Below are positions 51,283 through 59,325 of a DNA stretch of 64,000 bases, piece by piece; positions within the stretch are counted from its first letter, which is position 1; each line of letters starts with the position of its first letter. The notes beneath the pieces were generated by a model that worked only from the letters and a program-made list of their open reading frames with translations, was not told where the DNA came from and did no database searches. Position numbers and translations under genes: made by a program. The stretch comes from an uncultured Lachnospiraceae bacterium. Lineage in GTDB: Bacteria > Bacillota > Clostridia > Lachnospirales > Lachnospiraceae. The stretch covers positions 31,295 to 95,294 of the forward strand of contig CALWBQ010000038.1 of the NCBI GenBank assembly GCA_944376125.1, in the 5' to 3' direction.

Positions 51283-51365
51283 AAATGGGGGCTGCAGCGG
51301 AAAAAATCCGCGGCAGCCCTGTTTTGTAGAAGCCTCAGATACAAGGAGATGAGAAAGGGAAGAAT

Positions 51366-52163
51366 ATGGACAGAAAAGCACTGTTTTTTGATATTGATGG
51401 GACCTTGCTGAGCGAAGAGACCAAGCAGATTCCTGAGAGTGCCAAAAACGCACTGAAGGAGGCCAGGAAAAATGGCCATCTGGTATTTATTAATTCCGGG
51501 AGAAGCTATATTCTGGTGAAACCGATTATGGAACAGATCGAGGCCGACGGCTGCCTTTGCGGCTGCGGAACCTGCATTGTAGTAGGAGGCAAAATTGCAT
51601 ATTCCTATCATATCCCCCATGAGAGAGGAGATGAGATCAAACGCTCTCTGCTGGCCCACGAGATGGACGGGGTTCTGGAGGGCGTTGATGGGTGCTATTT
51701 TCGGAGGGAACATTCGTGGATGCCGTTTATGGAGAACATGCGGCGCTCTATTGCCAGGCAGGGGGCGATGTCCTCATATTTCTGGGAGGATGACTGCTAT
51801 GAGTACGATAAATTCTGCGCCGTAGCAGATGAAGCCAGCGATAAAGAGGGCTTTTTTGAAACAATTCGGGAAGACTTTACGATAATAGACCGGGGAAACA
51901 ATTTTTATGAATGTGTTCCCAAGGGCCACTCCAAAGCGACTGCGATTCAGTGGGTGCTGGACAGGTATGGACTGACCCTGGACGATGCCTGGGTTTTCGG
52001 GGACAGCACCAATGACCTGCCGATGTTTGAATTTGCCCGCCATTCTGTTTTGATGGGTAAGCACGATGCAGAGTTGGAACCTTATGCTACCTTTGTGACG
52101 AAAACGGTCGAGGAAGACGGGATCGCCTGGGCAATGAAAGAATTGGGAATCATTGAAAGATAA
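51366..52163 (+). CDS. Cof-type HAD-IIB family phosphatase
   Basis: 265 residues. Motif I ALFFDIDGTLLSEETKQIPE (nucleophile Asp9-x-Asp11 region), motif II INSGRS, the C2B cap, Lys in CVPKGHSKATAIQWVL and motif IV VFGDSTNDLPMFEFA. Members remove phosphate from sugar phosphates or cofactors; the exact substrate cannot be predicted. Start ATG 51366 behind AAAGGGAAGA. It is followed closely by a phosphoesterase gene. Confidence 0.93.
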   Translation: MDRKALFFDIDGTLLSEETKQIPESAKNALKEARKNGHLVFINSGRSYILVKPIMEQIEADGCLCGCGTCIVVGGKIAYSYHIPHERGDEIKRSLLAHEMDGVLEGVDGCYFRREHSWMPFMENMRRSIARQGAMSSYFWEDDCYEYDKFCAVADEASDKEGFFETIREDFTIIDRGNNFYECVPKGHSKATAIQWVLDRYGLTLDDAWVFGDSTNDLPMFEFARHSVLMGKHDAELEPYATFVTKTVEEDGIAWAMKELGIIER

Positions 52164-52177
52164 GTAAAGGGATGGGC

Positions 52178-53788
52178 ATGAACAAAAAAGAGGTTTGGAA
52201 AACAGCGGCTGCCGTTTTGCTGTTGATTCTGACGCTGAGCACAGTGATTTGGGTGATCAGACGGGACAGGAAACCGGAAGACCTGGAGCAGACCAGCGGT
52301 TCGCCAGCCGCCGAAGAGACGGCGGAGGAGGCGGCAGAGGAAACACAGGAGGAGAGCCGGGAAGAGGAGCCGCAGGAGGAGACAGAAGAGGCCGGGCAGG
52401 AAACGGCCGCTGGCAGTCAGCCGGAAGATTTTGAGAAGGAAACGGTACTAGAAGCGGGCGAACAGGCGCAGGAGGAATCAGAGCCATATGAGCCTCCGGT
52501 TTTGGCGGTGGCGTCAGATATCCATTATCAGTCCCATGCGATAACAGATTTTGGAAAAGCCTATTATGATTTCATTGCCGGCGGAGATGGAAAGGTAGTC
52601 CATTACCTGCCGGAACTTCTGGAAACCTTTATCGATGAAATGATCAGTTTGAAGCCAAATGCGGTGGTCCTCAGCGGCGATATTACTATGAATGGGGAGA
52701 TCGAAAACCATCAGGAGCTGTCTCAGAAGCTGGAGCGTATTCAGCAGGCAGGAATTCAGGTTTTGGTGATACCAGGGAACCATGATATTAATAATCACCA
52801 TGCGGCCCGGTATTTTGGAAGTGAGAAGACCGAGGGGCAGCCCATTACAGCGGAGGAATTCTATGAGTTTTATCATAACTTTGGCTATGATCAGGCGTCC
52901 AGCCGGGATCCGGCATCCCTGAGCTATGTATATCCTCTGGATGAACGGTACTGGCTGCTGATGCTGGACACCTGCCAGTATGAGCCGGTCAATCTGGTGG
53001 GAGGAAGGATCCGGGAAGAAACCCTGAGCTGGATGGATGAGCAGCTTCAGGCAGCCAGCGAGGCCGGAGTGACCGTAATTCCCATTGGACACCATAATCT
53101 TCTTCCGGAGAGCAGCCTTTACACAACAGACTGTGCGCTGGAAAATTATCAGGAGATTACAGATTACTTGGAATCCTGGCATATCCCGGTATATATCAGC
53201 GGGCACCTTCATGTCCAGCGGCTGAAAAAGCATGACGGTTCGCCGCTTACGGAGGAGAAGCTGGGCCCTGGTCCCCGGCTGGACGCAAAACGTCAGGCAG
53301 AGGCGTCCGGTGAGGAACCATATGGGATTTATGAGATTGTCAGCGATGCCGTCAGCATCCCGCCCTGTCAGTACGGCATGATCCGGTGGGATGATGAGGG
53401 AAATATGACTTATCAAACCCGCAAAACAGATGTATCAGCCTGGGCTGCAGCCAGAGGAATCGAGAATCCGGATCTGCTGGACTTTGAAAATTATTCCAAG
53501 GAGTATATCAAAAAGTTGATTGCCCGCCAGATTGAGGGCAAGATGGAGCCAGTCTCTCTGCAGTTTCTGGACGATATGACCGGGCTGTATGCGGATCTGT
53601 ACCAGGATTATTATGCCGGCAGGATCATCAACTCAAAGGAAACTTACGGAAGCGTGGCCTGGCAGTGGTGGATGCGCCTTCTGCCCAAAAGCCGGCAGGT
53701 CAGAGAAATGAGAGCCATGGTGGGGGACAGCGATAAAGATAATAATTATCTGTATCTGCCAGCAGATCCCGGTCTGCCAGAAGGATAG
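52178..53788 (+). CDS. Membrane-anchored calcineurin-like metallophosphoesterase
   Basis: 536 residues from ATG 52178, AAAGGG six bases upstream; ATG 52172 abuts that site. One N-terminal membrane helix (AAAVLLLILTLSTVIWVI), a long Glu-rich linker (~residues 35-105), then the metallophosphoesterase core: AVASDIHYQS, VVLSGDITMNGEIENH, VIPGNHDINNH, PIGHHNLL and YISGHLHVQ, holding all the metal-binding Asp/Asn/His residues. The enzyme faces outward. The substrate may be a phosphodiester or nucleotide, not determined. Confidence 0.9.
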   Translation: MNKKEVWKTAAAVLLLILTLSTVIWVIRRDRKPEDLEQTSGSPAAEETAEEAAEETQEESREEEPQEETEEAGQETAAGSQPEDFEKETVLEAGEQAQEESEPYEPPVLAVASDIHYQSHAITDFGKAYYDFIAGGDGKVVHYLPELLETFIDEMISLKPNAVVLSGDITMNGEIENHQELSQKLERIQQAGIQVLVIPGNHDINNHHAARYFGSEKTEGQPITAEEFYEFYHNFGYDQASSRDPASLSYVYPLDERYWLLMLDTCQYEPVNLVGGRIREETLSWMDEQLQAASEAGVTVIPIGHHNLLPESSLYTTDCALENYQEITDYLESWHIPVYISGHLHVQRLKKHDGSPLTEEKLGPGPRLDAKRQAEASGEEPYGIYEIVSDAVSIPPCQYGMIRWDDEGNMTYQTRKTDVSAWAAARGIENPDLLDFENYSKEYIKKLIARQIEGKMEPVSLQFLDDMTGLYADLYQDYYAGRIINSKETYGSVAWQWWMRLLPKSRQVREMRAMVGDSDKDNNYLYLPADPGLPEG

Positions 53789-53854
53789 TATCTGGATAAA
53801 TGCACAAAAATGTACAAAAATATTTAGTGTATACATAAAAAATAAATAAATGTA

Positions 53855-53883
53855 TTGACGGCCACAGCGGAGTTTGCTATAAT
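53855..53883 (+). promoter_or_regulatory. Strong sigma-A promoter of the sugar-binding lipoprotein gene
   Basis: TTGACG (53855-53860), a 17-base spacer, TATAAT (53878-53883). Close to consensus. The palindrome GTTTC-CATA-GAAAC (53891-53904) lies just downstream at the expected start site and looks like a repressor operator. Confidence 0.8.
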
Positions 53884-53890
53884 TACCATA

Positions 53891-53904
53891 GTTTCCATAG
53901 AAAC
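53891..53904. promoter_or_regulatory. Candidate operator at the transcription start of the binding-protein gene
   Basis: GTTTC CATA GAAAC, a 5-bp palindrome with a 4-base centre, immediately after the -10 element. It differs from the TGTAA-type operators near uxaB, so a different regulator may act here. Confidence 0.45.
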
Positions 53905-53923
53905 GGATATTAAAAGGAGGATT

Positions 53924-55330
53924 ATGAAAATGTTTAAAAAGGCAGTAGCAGTCTTATTGGCAGCGTCTATGACAATGTCTCTGGCAGCCTGCGGCGGTTC
54001 AGGGGCAGCAGAGACGACTCAGGCAGCTGGTTCTGAGGAGACAACTGCAGCAGAAGCTGCATCAGATGAGACGACGGCAGAAGCGGCAGAGGGAGAGAGC
54101 TCAGAAGGAAATGCAGCTTCCGATGACCAGGTTACTATCCGTATTTCCTGGTGGGGCGGCGACTCCAGACATGAGCAGACCCTTGCAGCAGTTGATGCAT
54201 TTATGAAGAAATACCCCAACATCAAAGTTGAGACAGAGTACGGTGCATGGAATGGCTGGACCGAGAAGGTTTCCACCGCTCTGGTAGCAGGTACCGCTCC
54301 TGATGTTATGCAGGTAAACTGGAACTGGCTGTATCAGTTCTCTAACGATGGAAGCAAGTTCGCAGATTTAAAGCAGTTTTCCGATATTATCGATTTCTCC
54401 AATTATGATGAATCAACCTTAAATACCTGTGTTGTTGCTGACAAGCAGCAGGCTCTTCCGATCAGCACCACCGGCAAATGCTTCTACTGGAACAAGAGCA
54501 CCTTTGACAAGGCTGGCATCGAGATTCCGACCACATTTGACGAGCTGATAGAAGCAGGCCATGTATTCCAGGAGAAGTTAGGCGATGACTACTATCCTAT
54601 GGCAATGTTCGAGTACGAGAGAATGCTTCTGATGGTATACTATCTGGAGTCTAAGTACGCAAAAGATTGGGTAGTTGACAATGTTGTAAACTATACAGTA
54701 GATGAAGTGGTAGATGGTCTGAACTGGATCAATTCTCTGGAAGAAAATCACGTTCTGCCCAGCATCCAGCACTTAAAGAGCCAGGGCGCTGAGACCATTG
54801 AGAAAAATCCTGATTGGATGAACGGCAAGTATGCAGGCTTCTATGAGTGGGATTCTGCTCAGGCGAAGTTTGATGAGGCCCTTGAGGGTGACCAGGAATT
54901 CGTATTAGGTGATTTTATTACCGGATTTGGCAATCCTGTAGCAGGTCTGTATAAGATTTCTCAGGCATGGGCGATTGCTGAGACCAGCGAGCACAAGGAA
55001 GAGGCTGCTATGCTGATCAACTTCCTGGTTACTGATCCGGAAGCAGTAGAGATCCTGGGAACAGAGAGAGGTATCCCTGTAAATAAAGAAGCGAGCCAGA
55101 TCCTGGTAGATGCAGGCTTAATGACCGGACTTACCTATGAAGGCAACAAGGCGGTTATGGAAGTTGCAAACTACACCCTTGACCCGAACTTTGAGAACTC
55201 AGCATTGAAGGATACTACCGGCGTTTATTATGAAGTAATGGAAGGATTAAGCTACGGTGACGATGTGACCGAGCTGGCAGAATACTTAATTGATTCCATT
55301 AATGAAGTAAATGCTGATGCAATGAACTAA
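53924..55330 (+). CDS. Sugar ABC transporter substrate-binding lipoprotein (family 1), no permeases nearby
   Basis: 468 residues from ATG 53924 behind AAAAGGAGGA. Lipobox SLAACGGS, a Thr/Glu/Ala-rich linker, then a SBP_bac_1 fold: ISWWGGDSRHEQTLAAVDAF, KKYPNIKVETEYGAW, PDVMQVNWNWLYQF. It resembles binding proteins for oligogalacturonides and other plant sugars (UgpB/LplA class). Permease and ATPase genes are absent, so they must be elsewhere. The strong promoter and the terminator at 55344-55376 make it a separate, highly expressed unit ahead of the galacturonate genes. Confidence 0.92.
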   Translation: MKMFKKAVAVLLAASMTMSLAACGGSGAAETTQAAGSEETTAAEAASDETTAEAAEGESSEGNAASDDQVTIRISWWGGDSRHEQTLAAVDAFMKKYPNIKVETEYGAWNGWTEKVSTALVAGTAPDVMQVNWNWLYQFSNDGSKFADLKQFSDIIDFSNYDESTLNTCVVADKQQALPISTTGKCFYWNKSTFDKAGIEIPTTFDELIEAGHVFQEKLGDDYYPMAMFEYERMLLMVYYLESKYAKDWVVDNVVNYTVDEVVDGLNWINSLEENHVLPSIQHLKSQGAETIEKNPDWMNGKYAGFYEWDSAQAKFDEALEGDQEFVLGDFITGFGNPVAGLYKISQAWAIAETSEHKEEAAMLINFLVTDPEAVEILGTERGIPVNKEASQILVDAGLMTGLTYEGNKAVMEVANYTLDPNFENSALKDTTGVYYEVMEGLSYGDDVTELAEYLIDSINEVNADAMN

Positions 55331-55343
55331 AACAAAGCAGATG

Positions 55344-55376
55344 GCTGCCAAGGGGCTTCCCTTTGGCAGCTTTTTT
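55344..55376 (+). terminator. Terminator (possibly partial) after the binding-protein gene
   Basis: GCTGCCA/AGGG pairs with CCCT/TGGCAGC (55344-55370, one bulged T), followed by TTTTTT (55371-55376). It allows a high level of the binding protein relative to the enzymes downstream. Confidence 0.85.
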
Positions 55377-55412
55377 AAACAATATGTTTTGAGCTTGGAA
55401 AGGATAGAGGAT

Positions 55413-55910
55413 ATGACAGAGCAGGAAATGGCGGTACTGGCAGGGCAGTATCTGGAAGAAGGATTCACTTCCATGGCAGATTTAAAAGAGAAAATGCCCC
55501 TTTGCATTCGTTATGAAACGAAATATAATGGAAAAGAACGGTATAATCGTATTCAGGAGATTTTTAAAGAGGCCGGGAAAAAAGCTGCAGATATGGATTT
55601 CTCTCAAAATATTGGCGAGCTGGCCGACTATATGGCTGCGCTGGCAGAGAGCTGCCCGCTTGTGGATGAGGAGGTATTTGACCACTACAAAAATCTGGAG
55701 ACAGCATTTAAGGATACTCTTCACCGGCTGGCAGATCCTAAAAAACCGGGGCATCTGAAGGTTTCCATTTCCGACCGGGAAGCAGGAAGAAAAATTGGCA
55801 AAGCGATTGTAGAAGCCTGCGATGCCGGTATGATACTGGAGGAAAAATACCGCAGTCTTGGCGAACAATTAGAAAGAAATGGTTTTTGCACGGAGGGAGA
55901 AGAAGCATGA
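55413..55910 (+). CDS. Helical protein of unknown function in the pectin locus
   Basis: 165 residues from ATG 55413 (AGAGGAT upstream); the longer frame runs into the terminator. Predicted mostly alpha-helical and soluble, no signal peptide. The C-terminal GRKIGKAIVEACDAGMILEE distantly recalls segments of unsaturated-uronyl hydrolases (GH88/GH105), but the length and the rest do not fit. It overlaps the GH28 start by four bases, so it is translated with that enzyme and may serve as its partner. I do not recognise the family. Confidence 0.65.
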   Translation: MTEQEMAVLAGQYLEEGFTSMADLKEKMPLCIRYETKYNGKERYNRIQEIFKEAGKKAADMDFSQNIGELADYMAALAESCPLVDEEVFDHYKNLETAFKDTLHRLADPKKPGHLKVSISDREAGRKIGKAIVEACDAGMILEEKYRSLGEQLERNGFCTEGEEA

Positions 55911-57484
55911 TCGGATTTCAGGTGATTTTCATATCATCCAGAAAGATTGTTTTGGAGATGGAAGAAGAGGGAACCTACTTTACAGACAGCCCCTATGAGG
56001 TTTACTTGGATGGAAAAAAGCGGATGGATTCCAACAAAATGGTTCAGACGGTAGCGGGGCTGAATCCGGACACCGAGTACCGGGTGGCTGTCAAACGCGG
56101 GGATGAGGTCTCGGAAGAGAAAACGATCCGCACAGATTACGAATTTGTCACATTGAACGTTAAGGATTTTGGCGCAAAGGGGGATGGCGTCCAAGATGAT
56201 ACGATTTTTATTCAGGCGGCTATCAACTGCTGCCCCAAAAACAGCAGGGTTTATCTTCCAAAAGGCGTTTATAAAACGTCAGCTCTGTTTTTGAAAAGCG
56301 ATATTACCATCGATATCGATGATGAAGCTGTCATTTCTGCATTCACAGAGAGGGAAAAATTCCCGATACTGCCGGGCCTGATCGACAGCTATGATGAAAA
56401 GAGTGAATACAATCTTGGTACCTGGGAGGGGAATCCCTTAGAAATGTTTGCTTCTATTTTGACTGGAATCAATGTTTCTAATGTGGTTATTACCGGCGGC
56501 GGCACTCTGGATGGAAATGCCAGCTATGACAACTGGTGGGAAGGTGAAGGACGGGAGAAAAAAGGCGGTGCCTTCCGCCCAAGAATGATTTTCCTGAATC
56601 ACTGTGAGAATATCACGGTTCATGGAATTACGGTTCAGAACAGCCCGGCCTGGAATCTCCACCCGTATTTTTCCAACCATACCCGCTGGATTGATATGAA
56701 GGTTCTGAATCCCAAGATCTCACCTAACACAGATGGTATGGATCCGGAATCTGTAGATGGCCTGGAAGCAATCGGAATGTATTTCTCTTTGGGGGATGAC
56801 TGTATAGCGGTCAAATCCGGTAAATTCTATATGGGCAATAAGTATAAAGTGCCTTCCCAGAATCTGGAGATCCGCCACTGCTACATGCGGCATGGACATG
56901 GCTCGGTCACTCTGGGGAGCGAGATTGGAGCGGGTGTCAGACACCTGAGATGCCATCACTGCATTTTTGAGGATACCGACAGGGGACTGCGGGTAAAAAC
57001 GCGGAGAGGAAGAGGACAGGACAGTATCATAGAGGATATTTCCTTTGAAAATATTAAAATGGATGGAGTTTTGACACCTTTTGTGGTAAACTCATTCTAT
57101 TGGTGCTGCGATCCGGATGGCAAGACCGAGTACGTGAGCTCAAAGGAGCCGCTGCCGGTGGATGAGCGCACGCCGAAGATCAGACAGCTTTCTTTCCGGA
57201 ATATAGAAGCCCACAACTGCCATGTGGCGGCCAGCTTTATCTACGGGCTTCCAGAATCCAAAATTGAGGAGATCAGTTTTGAGAATGTGACCATCGATTT
57301 CGCAGACGATCCGAAGCCAGAGTACCCTGCCATGATGGCGGATGTAGAGCCCTGCACGAGAAAGGGGATTTACATCAATAACTGCCGCAGGCTGACCATG
57401 AAGAATGTCAAGGTAACAGGGGCAGAAGGGCAGCCGATAGAGATTGTCAATGTCGATGAGATTTATGGGGAGGATGGAAAGTAA
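55907..57484 (+). CDS. GH28 polygalacturonase-type glycoside hydrolase, apparently cytoplasmic
   Basis: 525 residues from ATG 55907. An N-terminal Ig/fibronectin-like domain (residues ~1-85), then a right-handed beta-helix beginning at NVKDFGAKGDGVQDDTIFIQ. Catalytic GH28 residues are present: the SPNTDGMDPES segment (NTD), LGDDCIAVKSGK (DD), HGHGSVTLGSEIGAG (G/H) and RGLRVKTRRGRG (RxK). There is no signal peptide, so it should act on imported oligogalacturonides as an exo-enzyme. Its neighbours (UxaB, GntR, isomerase) agree. Confidence 0.92.
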   Translation: MIGFQVIFISSRKIVLEMEEEGTYFTDSPYEVYLDGKKRMDSNKMVQTVAGLNPDTEYRVAVKRGDEVSEEKTIRTDYEFVTLNVKDFGAKGDGVQDDTIFIQAAINCCPKNSRVYLPKGVYKTSALFLKSDITIDIDDEAVISAFTEREKFPILPGLIDSYDEKSEYNLGTWEGNPLEMFASILTGINVSNVVITGGGTLDGNASYDNWWEGEGREKKGGAFRPRMIFLNHCENITVHGITVQNSPAWNLHPYFSNHTRWIDMKVLNPKISPNTDGMDPESVDGLEAIGMYFSLGDDCIAVKSGKFYMGNKYKVPSQNLEIRHCYMRHGHGSVTLGSEIGAGVRHLRCHHCIFEDTDRGLRVKTRRGRGQDSIIEDISFENIKMDGVLTPFVVNSFYWCCDPDGKTEYVSSKEPLPVDERTPKIRQLSFRNIEAHNCHVAASFIYGLPESKIEEISFENVTIDFADDPKPEYPAMMADVEPCTRKGIYINNCRRLTMKNVKVTGAEGQPIEIVNVDEIYGEDGK

Positions 57485-58302
57485 TGATTTTATCAGCTAC
57501 CTGCACAACCAATCAGGTTGGACCGAATGCTCCGATTATTTACCGCGGTGATCTGGAGACTGTTCTGACCAGCGCCAAAGACGCAGGATACGGCGGTGTG
57601 GAAATGCATATCAGAGATTCTGAGACCATCGATAAGGGCCTTTTGAAAGACAGTCTGGAGCGGTTCGGTCTGGAACTGACCTCTATCGGAACAGGGGAGG
57701 CATACAACAAAGATCACCTGTTCCTGTCCAGCGAAGACAAGGCGGTCAGGAAAGCTGCGGTGGAGCGGATATGCGGCCATATCCGCCATGCGAAAGATTA
57801 CCGCCATGCAGTAGTGATCCTGGGGCTGGTTCGGGGAAAAACCAGCAACTGCAGCAGCCGGAAGGCGTATGATGACTGCCTTTTGGAGAGTCTGAAGGCT
57901 TGCGCGGAGGAGGCAGAAAAATACGGCGTATATATGGGGATGGAGATGATCAACCGCTATGAGTGCGATGATCTGAACCGGATCGAGGAAGGGGAGGCCC
58001 TGATCGAAAAGGTAGGTTCCCGCTTCCTGGGAATCCATATCGACACCTACCATATGAATATTGAAGAAGGCGATATTCGCGCTGCCATTGTCCGGGCAAA
58101 GGACGAGATTGTCCACGTCCATGTTGCAGACAATGATCGCTGGTATCCGGGGCACGGCCACATCGATTTTGAGAGTTTTGGAAAGATATTAAAAGAAATC
58201 TCCTACCCCTGGGCTGTTGCGGTGGAGTGCCGTCCGTATCCGGATGGCTTGACAGCAGGGAAGCTGGCTGCCGATAATTTGAAAAAGTGGTTTGTTGACT
58301 AG
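57484..58302 (+). CDS. Sugar phosphate isomerase/epimerase (xylose-isomerase-like TIM barrel)
   Basis: 272 residues, one-base overlap with GH28. AP-endonuclease-2-type TIM barrel with metal ligands in GVYMGMEMINRYECDD (Glu), GIHIDTYHMNIEEGD (Asp, His), VHVADNDRWYPGHGHIDFES and AVAVECRPYPDG (Glu). It resembles hydroxypyruvate isomerase and L-ribulose-phosphate or tagatose epimerases (UlaE/DTE group). In this locus it may interconvert keto-uronates or keto-sugars; the actual substrate is unknown. Confidence 0.87.
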   Translation: MILSATCTTNQVGPNAPIIYRGDLETVLTSAKDAGYGGVEMHIRDSETIDKGLLKDSLERFGLELTSIGTGEAYNKDHLFLSSEDKAVRKAAVERICGHIRHAKDYRHAVVILGLVRGKTSNCSSRKAYDDCLLESLKACAEEAEKYGVYMGMEMINRYECDDLNRIEEGEALIEKVGSRFLGIHIDTYHMNIEEGDIRAAIVRAKDEIVHVHVADNDRWYPGHGHIDFESFGKILKEISYPWAVAVECRPYPDGLTAGKLAADNLKKWFVD

Positions 58303-58315
58303 ACTGGAGGAAGAC

Positions 58316-59035
58316 TTGGAAGGAAAAGAAAGAAAAAAAACTTTGGTGGAGATCGCATATGAAAAAATCCGCAATAAGATCTGCGATTTTGAATTGTATC
58401 CCGGGCAGGATGTGTCGGATTTTACACTCTGCAAGGAATTGGGGATGAGCCGAACTCCTGTCAGACAGGCTCTGGTGCAGCTTGAGCATGATGGGCTGGT
58501 CAAAAATGCCGGCGTGGGAAAGAGCTATCAGGTCAGTGAAATTACAGAAGAAGAGATCGCGGATATCTTTGAGGCGAGGGAAGCCGTGGAGGTCAGCTCT
58601 CTGAGGCTGGCAATGGACCGGGGAATCACCAGAGAGGAATTGGAATCCCTGGAGCGGATTAATCTGAATATGGAGCAGCAGAATGAAGCGGGGAATATTA
58701 AACTTCAGTTTCGCTTTGATCAGGGATTTCACAACTGCCTGGTATTAATCGGCGGCAACAAGCGGATGAGGCATTTTTATGAAACCCTTGTGGTTCAGCT
58801 GAACCGGATGCGGGTTCTCTCTTACCTGGAGAGCTCTTACCAGAAAAAGGCTTACAATGATCATCGGGCAGTGCTGGAGCAGATCCGGAGGGATAACAAG
58901 GAGGAGGCGGCAAAAGCCTTGTCCCACCATCTGCGAACATCAAAGCGGGATTACTGCAATCTGATCCAGAACAAGGTCTCTCTGGATGCTTACGGGATTC
59001 TCCGGCTGCTGATGAGAGAGAACACAGGGGCATAG
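58316..59035 (+). CDS. GntR-family transcriptional regulator with FCD domain
   Basis: 239 residues from TTG 58316, with GGAGGA five bases upstream; an earlier TTG (58292) lies inside the previous gene. N-terminal winged helix (LVEIAYEKIRNKICDFELYP, then GMSRTPVRQALVQLEHDGLV) and a C-terminal FCD ligand domain with metal-binding His/Asp (FDQGFHNCLVLIGG, LSHHLRTSKRD). FCD regulators such as UxuR/ExuR/KdgR sense uronates. It is co-transcribed with GH28 and the isomerase and probably controls the locus. Confidence 0.92.
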   Translation: MEGKERKKTLVEIAYEKIRNKICDFELYPGQDVSDFTLCKELGMSRTPVRQALVQLEHDGLVKNAGVGKSYQVSEITEEEIADIFEAREAVEVSSLRLAMDRGITREELESLERINLNMEQQNEAGNIKLQFRFDQGFHNCLVLIGGNKRMRHFYETLVVQLNRMRVLSYLESSYQKKAYNDHRAVLEQIRRDNKEEAAKALSHHLRTSKRDYCNLIQNKVSLDAYGILRLLMRENTGA

Positions 59036-59057
59036 TATTTGCGGCTGCGATGCAGCT

Positions 59058-59104
59058 AAGATGTATTCGCAGCCGTCTCTGCGGGTCAGCTGTGAATACA
59101 TCTT
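59058..59104 (+). other. Inverted repeat after the GntR gene
   Basis: AAGATGTATTC (59058-59068) and its exact complement (59094-59104) enclose a 25-base GC-rich loop. No T-run follows. It could be an RNA processing hairpin or a DNA-binding site. Confidence 0.45.
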
Positions 59105-59140
59105 GGCCTGCTCAATAAATATCCCAATATCCTGAAGAGC

Positions 59141-59180
59141 AAGTCCTTCTGTCCATAGGGATGAAGGACAGGACTTTTAT
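59141..59180 (+). terminator. Terminator between the GntR gene and uxaB
   Basis: AAGTCC and TGTCC pair with GGACA and GGACTT around a short loop, with a TTC bulge, ending in TTTTATT. It ends the GH28-isomerase-GntR transcript. Confidence 0.65.
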
Positions 59181-59194
59181 TGTAAATGCTTACA
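59181..59194. promoter_or_regulatory. Upstream TGTAA-type operator of uxaB
   Basis: TGTAAATGCTTACA, near-palindromic and matching the downstream site at 59283-59296 in 12 of 14 bases. It lies 18 bases before the -35 hexamer. The motif has the cre/LacI-family form. Confidence 0.6.
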
Positions 59195-59211
59195 AATTTG
59201 TGAAAAAGGAC

Positions 59212-59240
59212 TTGAATATTTAGGGTGGATGTTGTATAGT
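59212..59240 (+). promoter_or_regulatory. uxaB promoter
   Basis: TTGAAT (59212-59217), 17-base spacer, TATAGT (59235-59240). It is bracketed by two TGTAA...TTACA operators. Confidence 0.7.
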
Positions 59241-59282
59241 ATTGAGTAAGAAAATCAGAGGGTGAGCGGGATTTAATTAAAA

Positions 59283-59296
59283 TGTAAGCGCTTACA
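59283..59296. promoter_or_regulatory. Downstream palindromic operator of uxaB (cre-like)
   Basis: TGTAAGCGCTTACA is a perfect 14-base palindrome, fits the catabolite-response consensus of CcpA and related LacI-family sites, and lies ~40 bases after the promoter start, as expected for a roadblock. Its centre is 102 bases from the upstream site. Confidence 0.7.
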
Positions 59297-59325
59297 AAAA
59301 ACTAAGTATTATGGAGGTCATCAGG

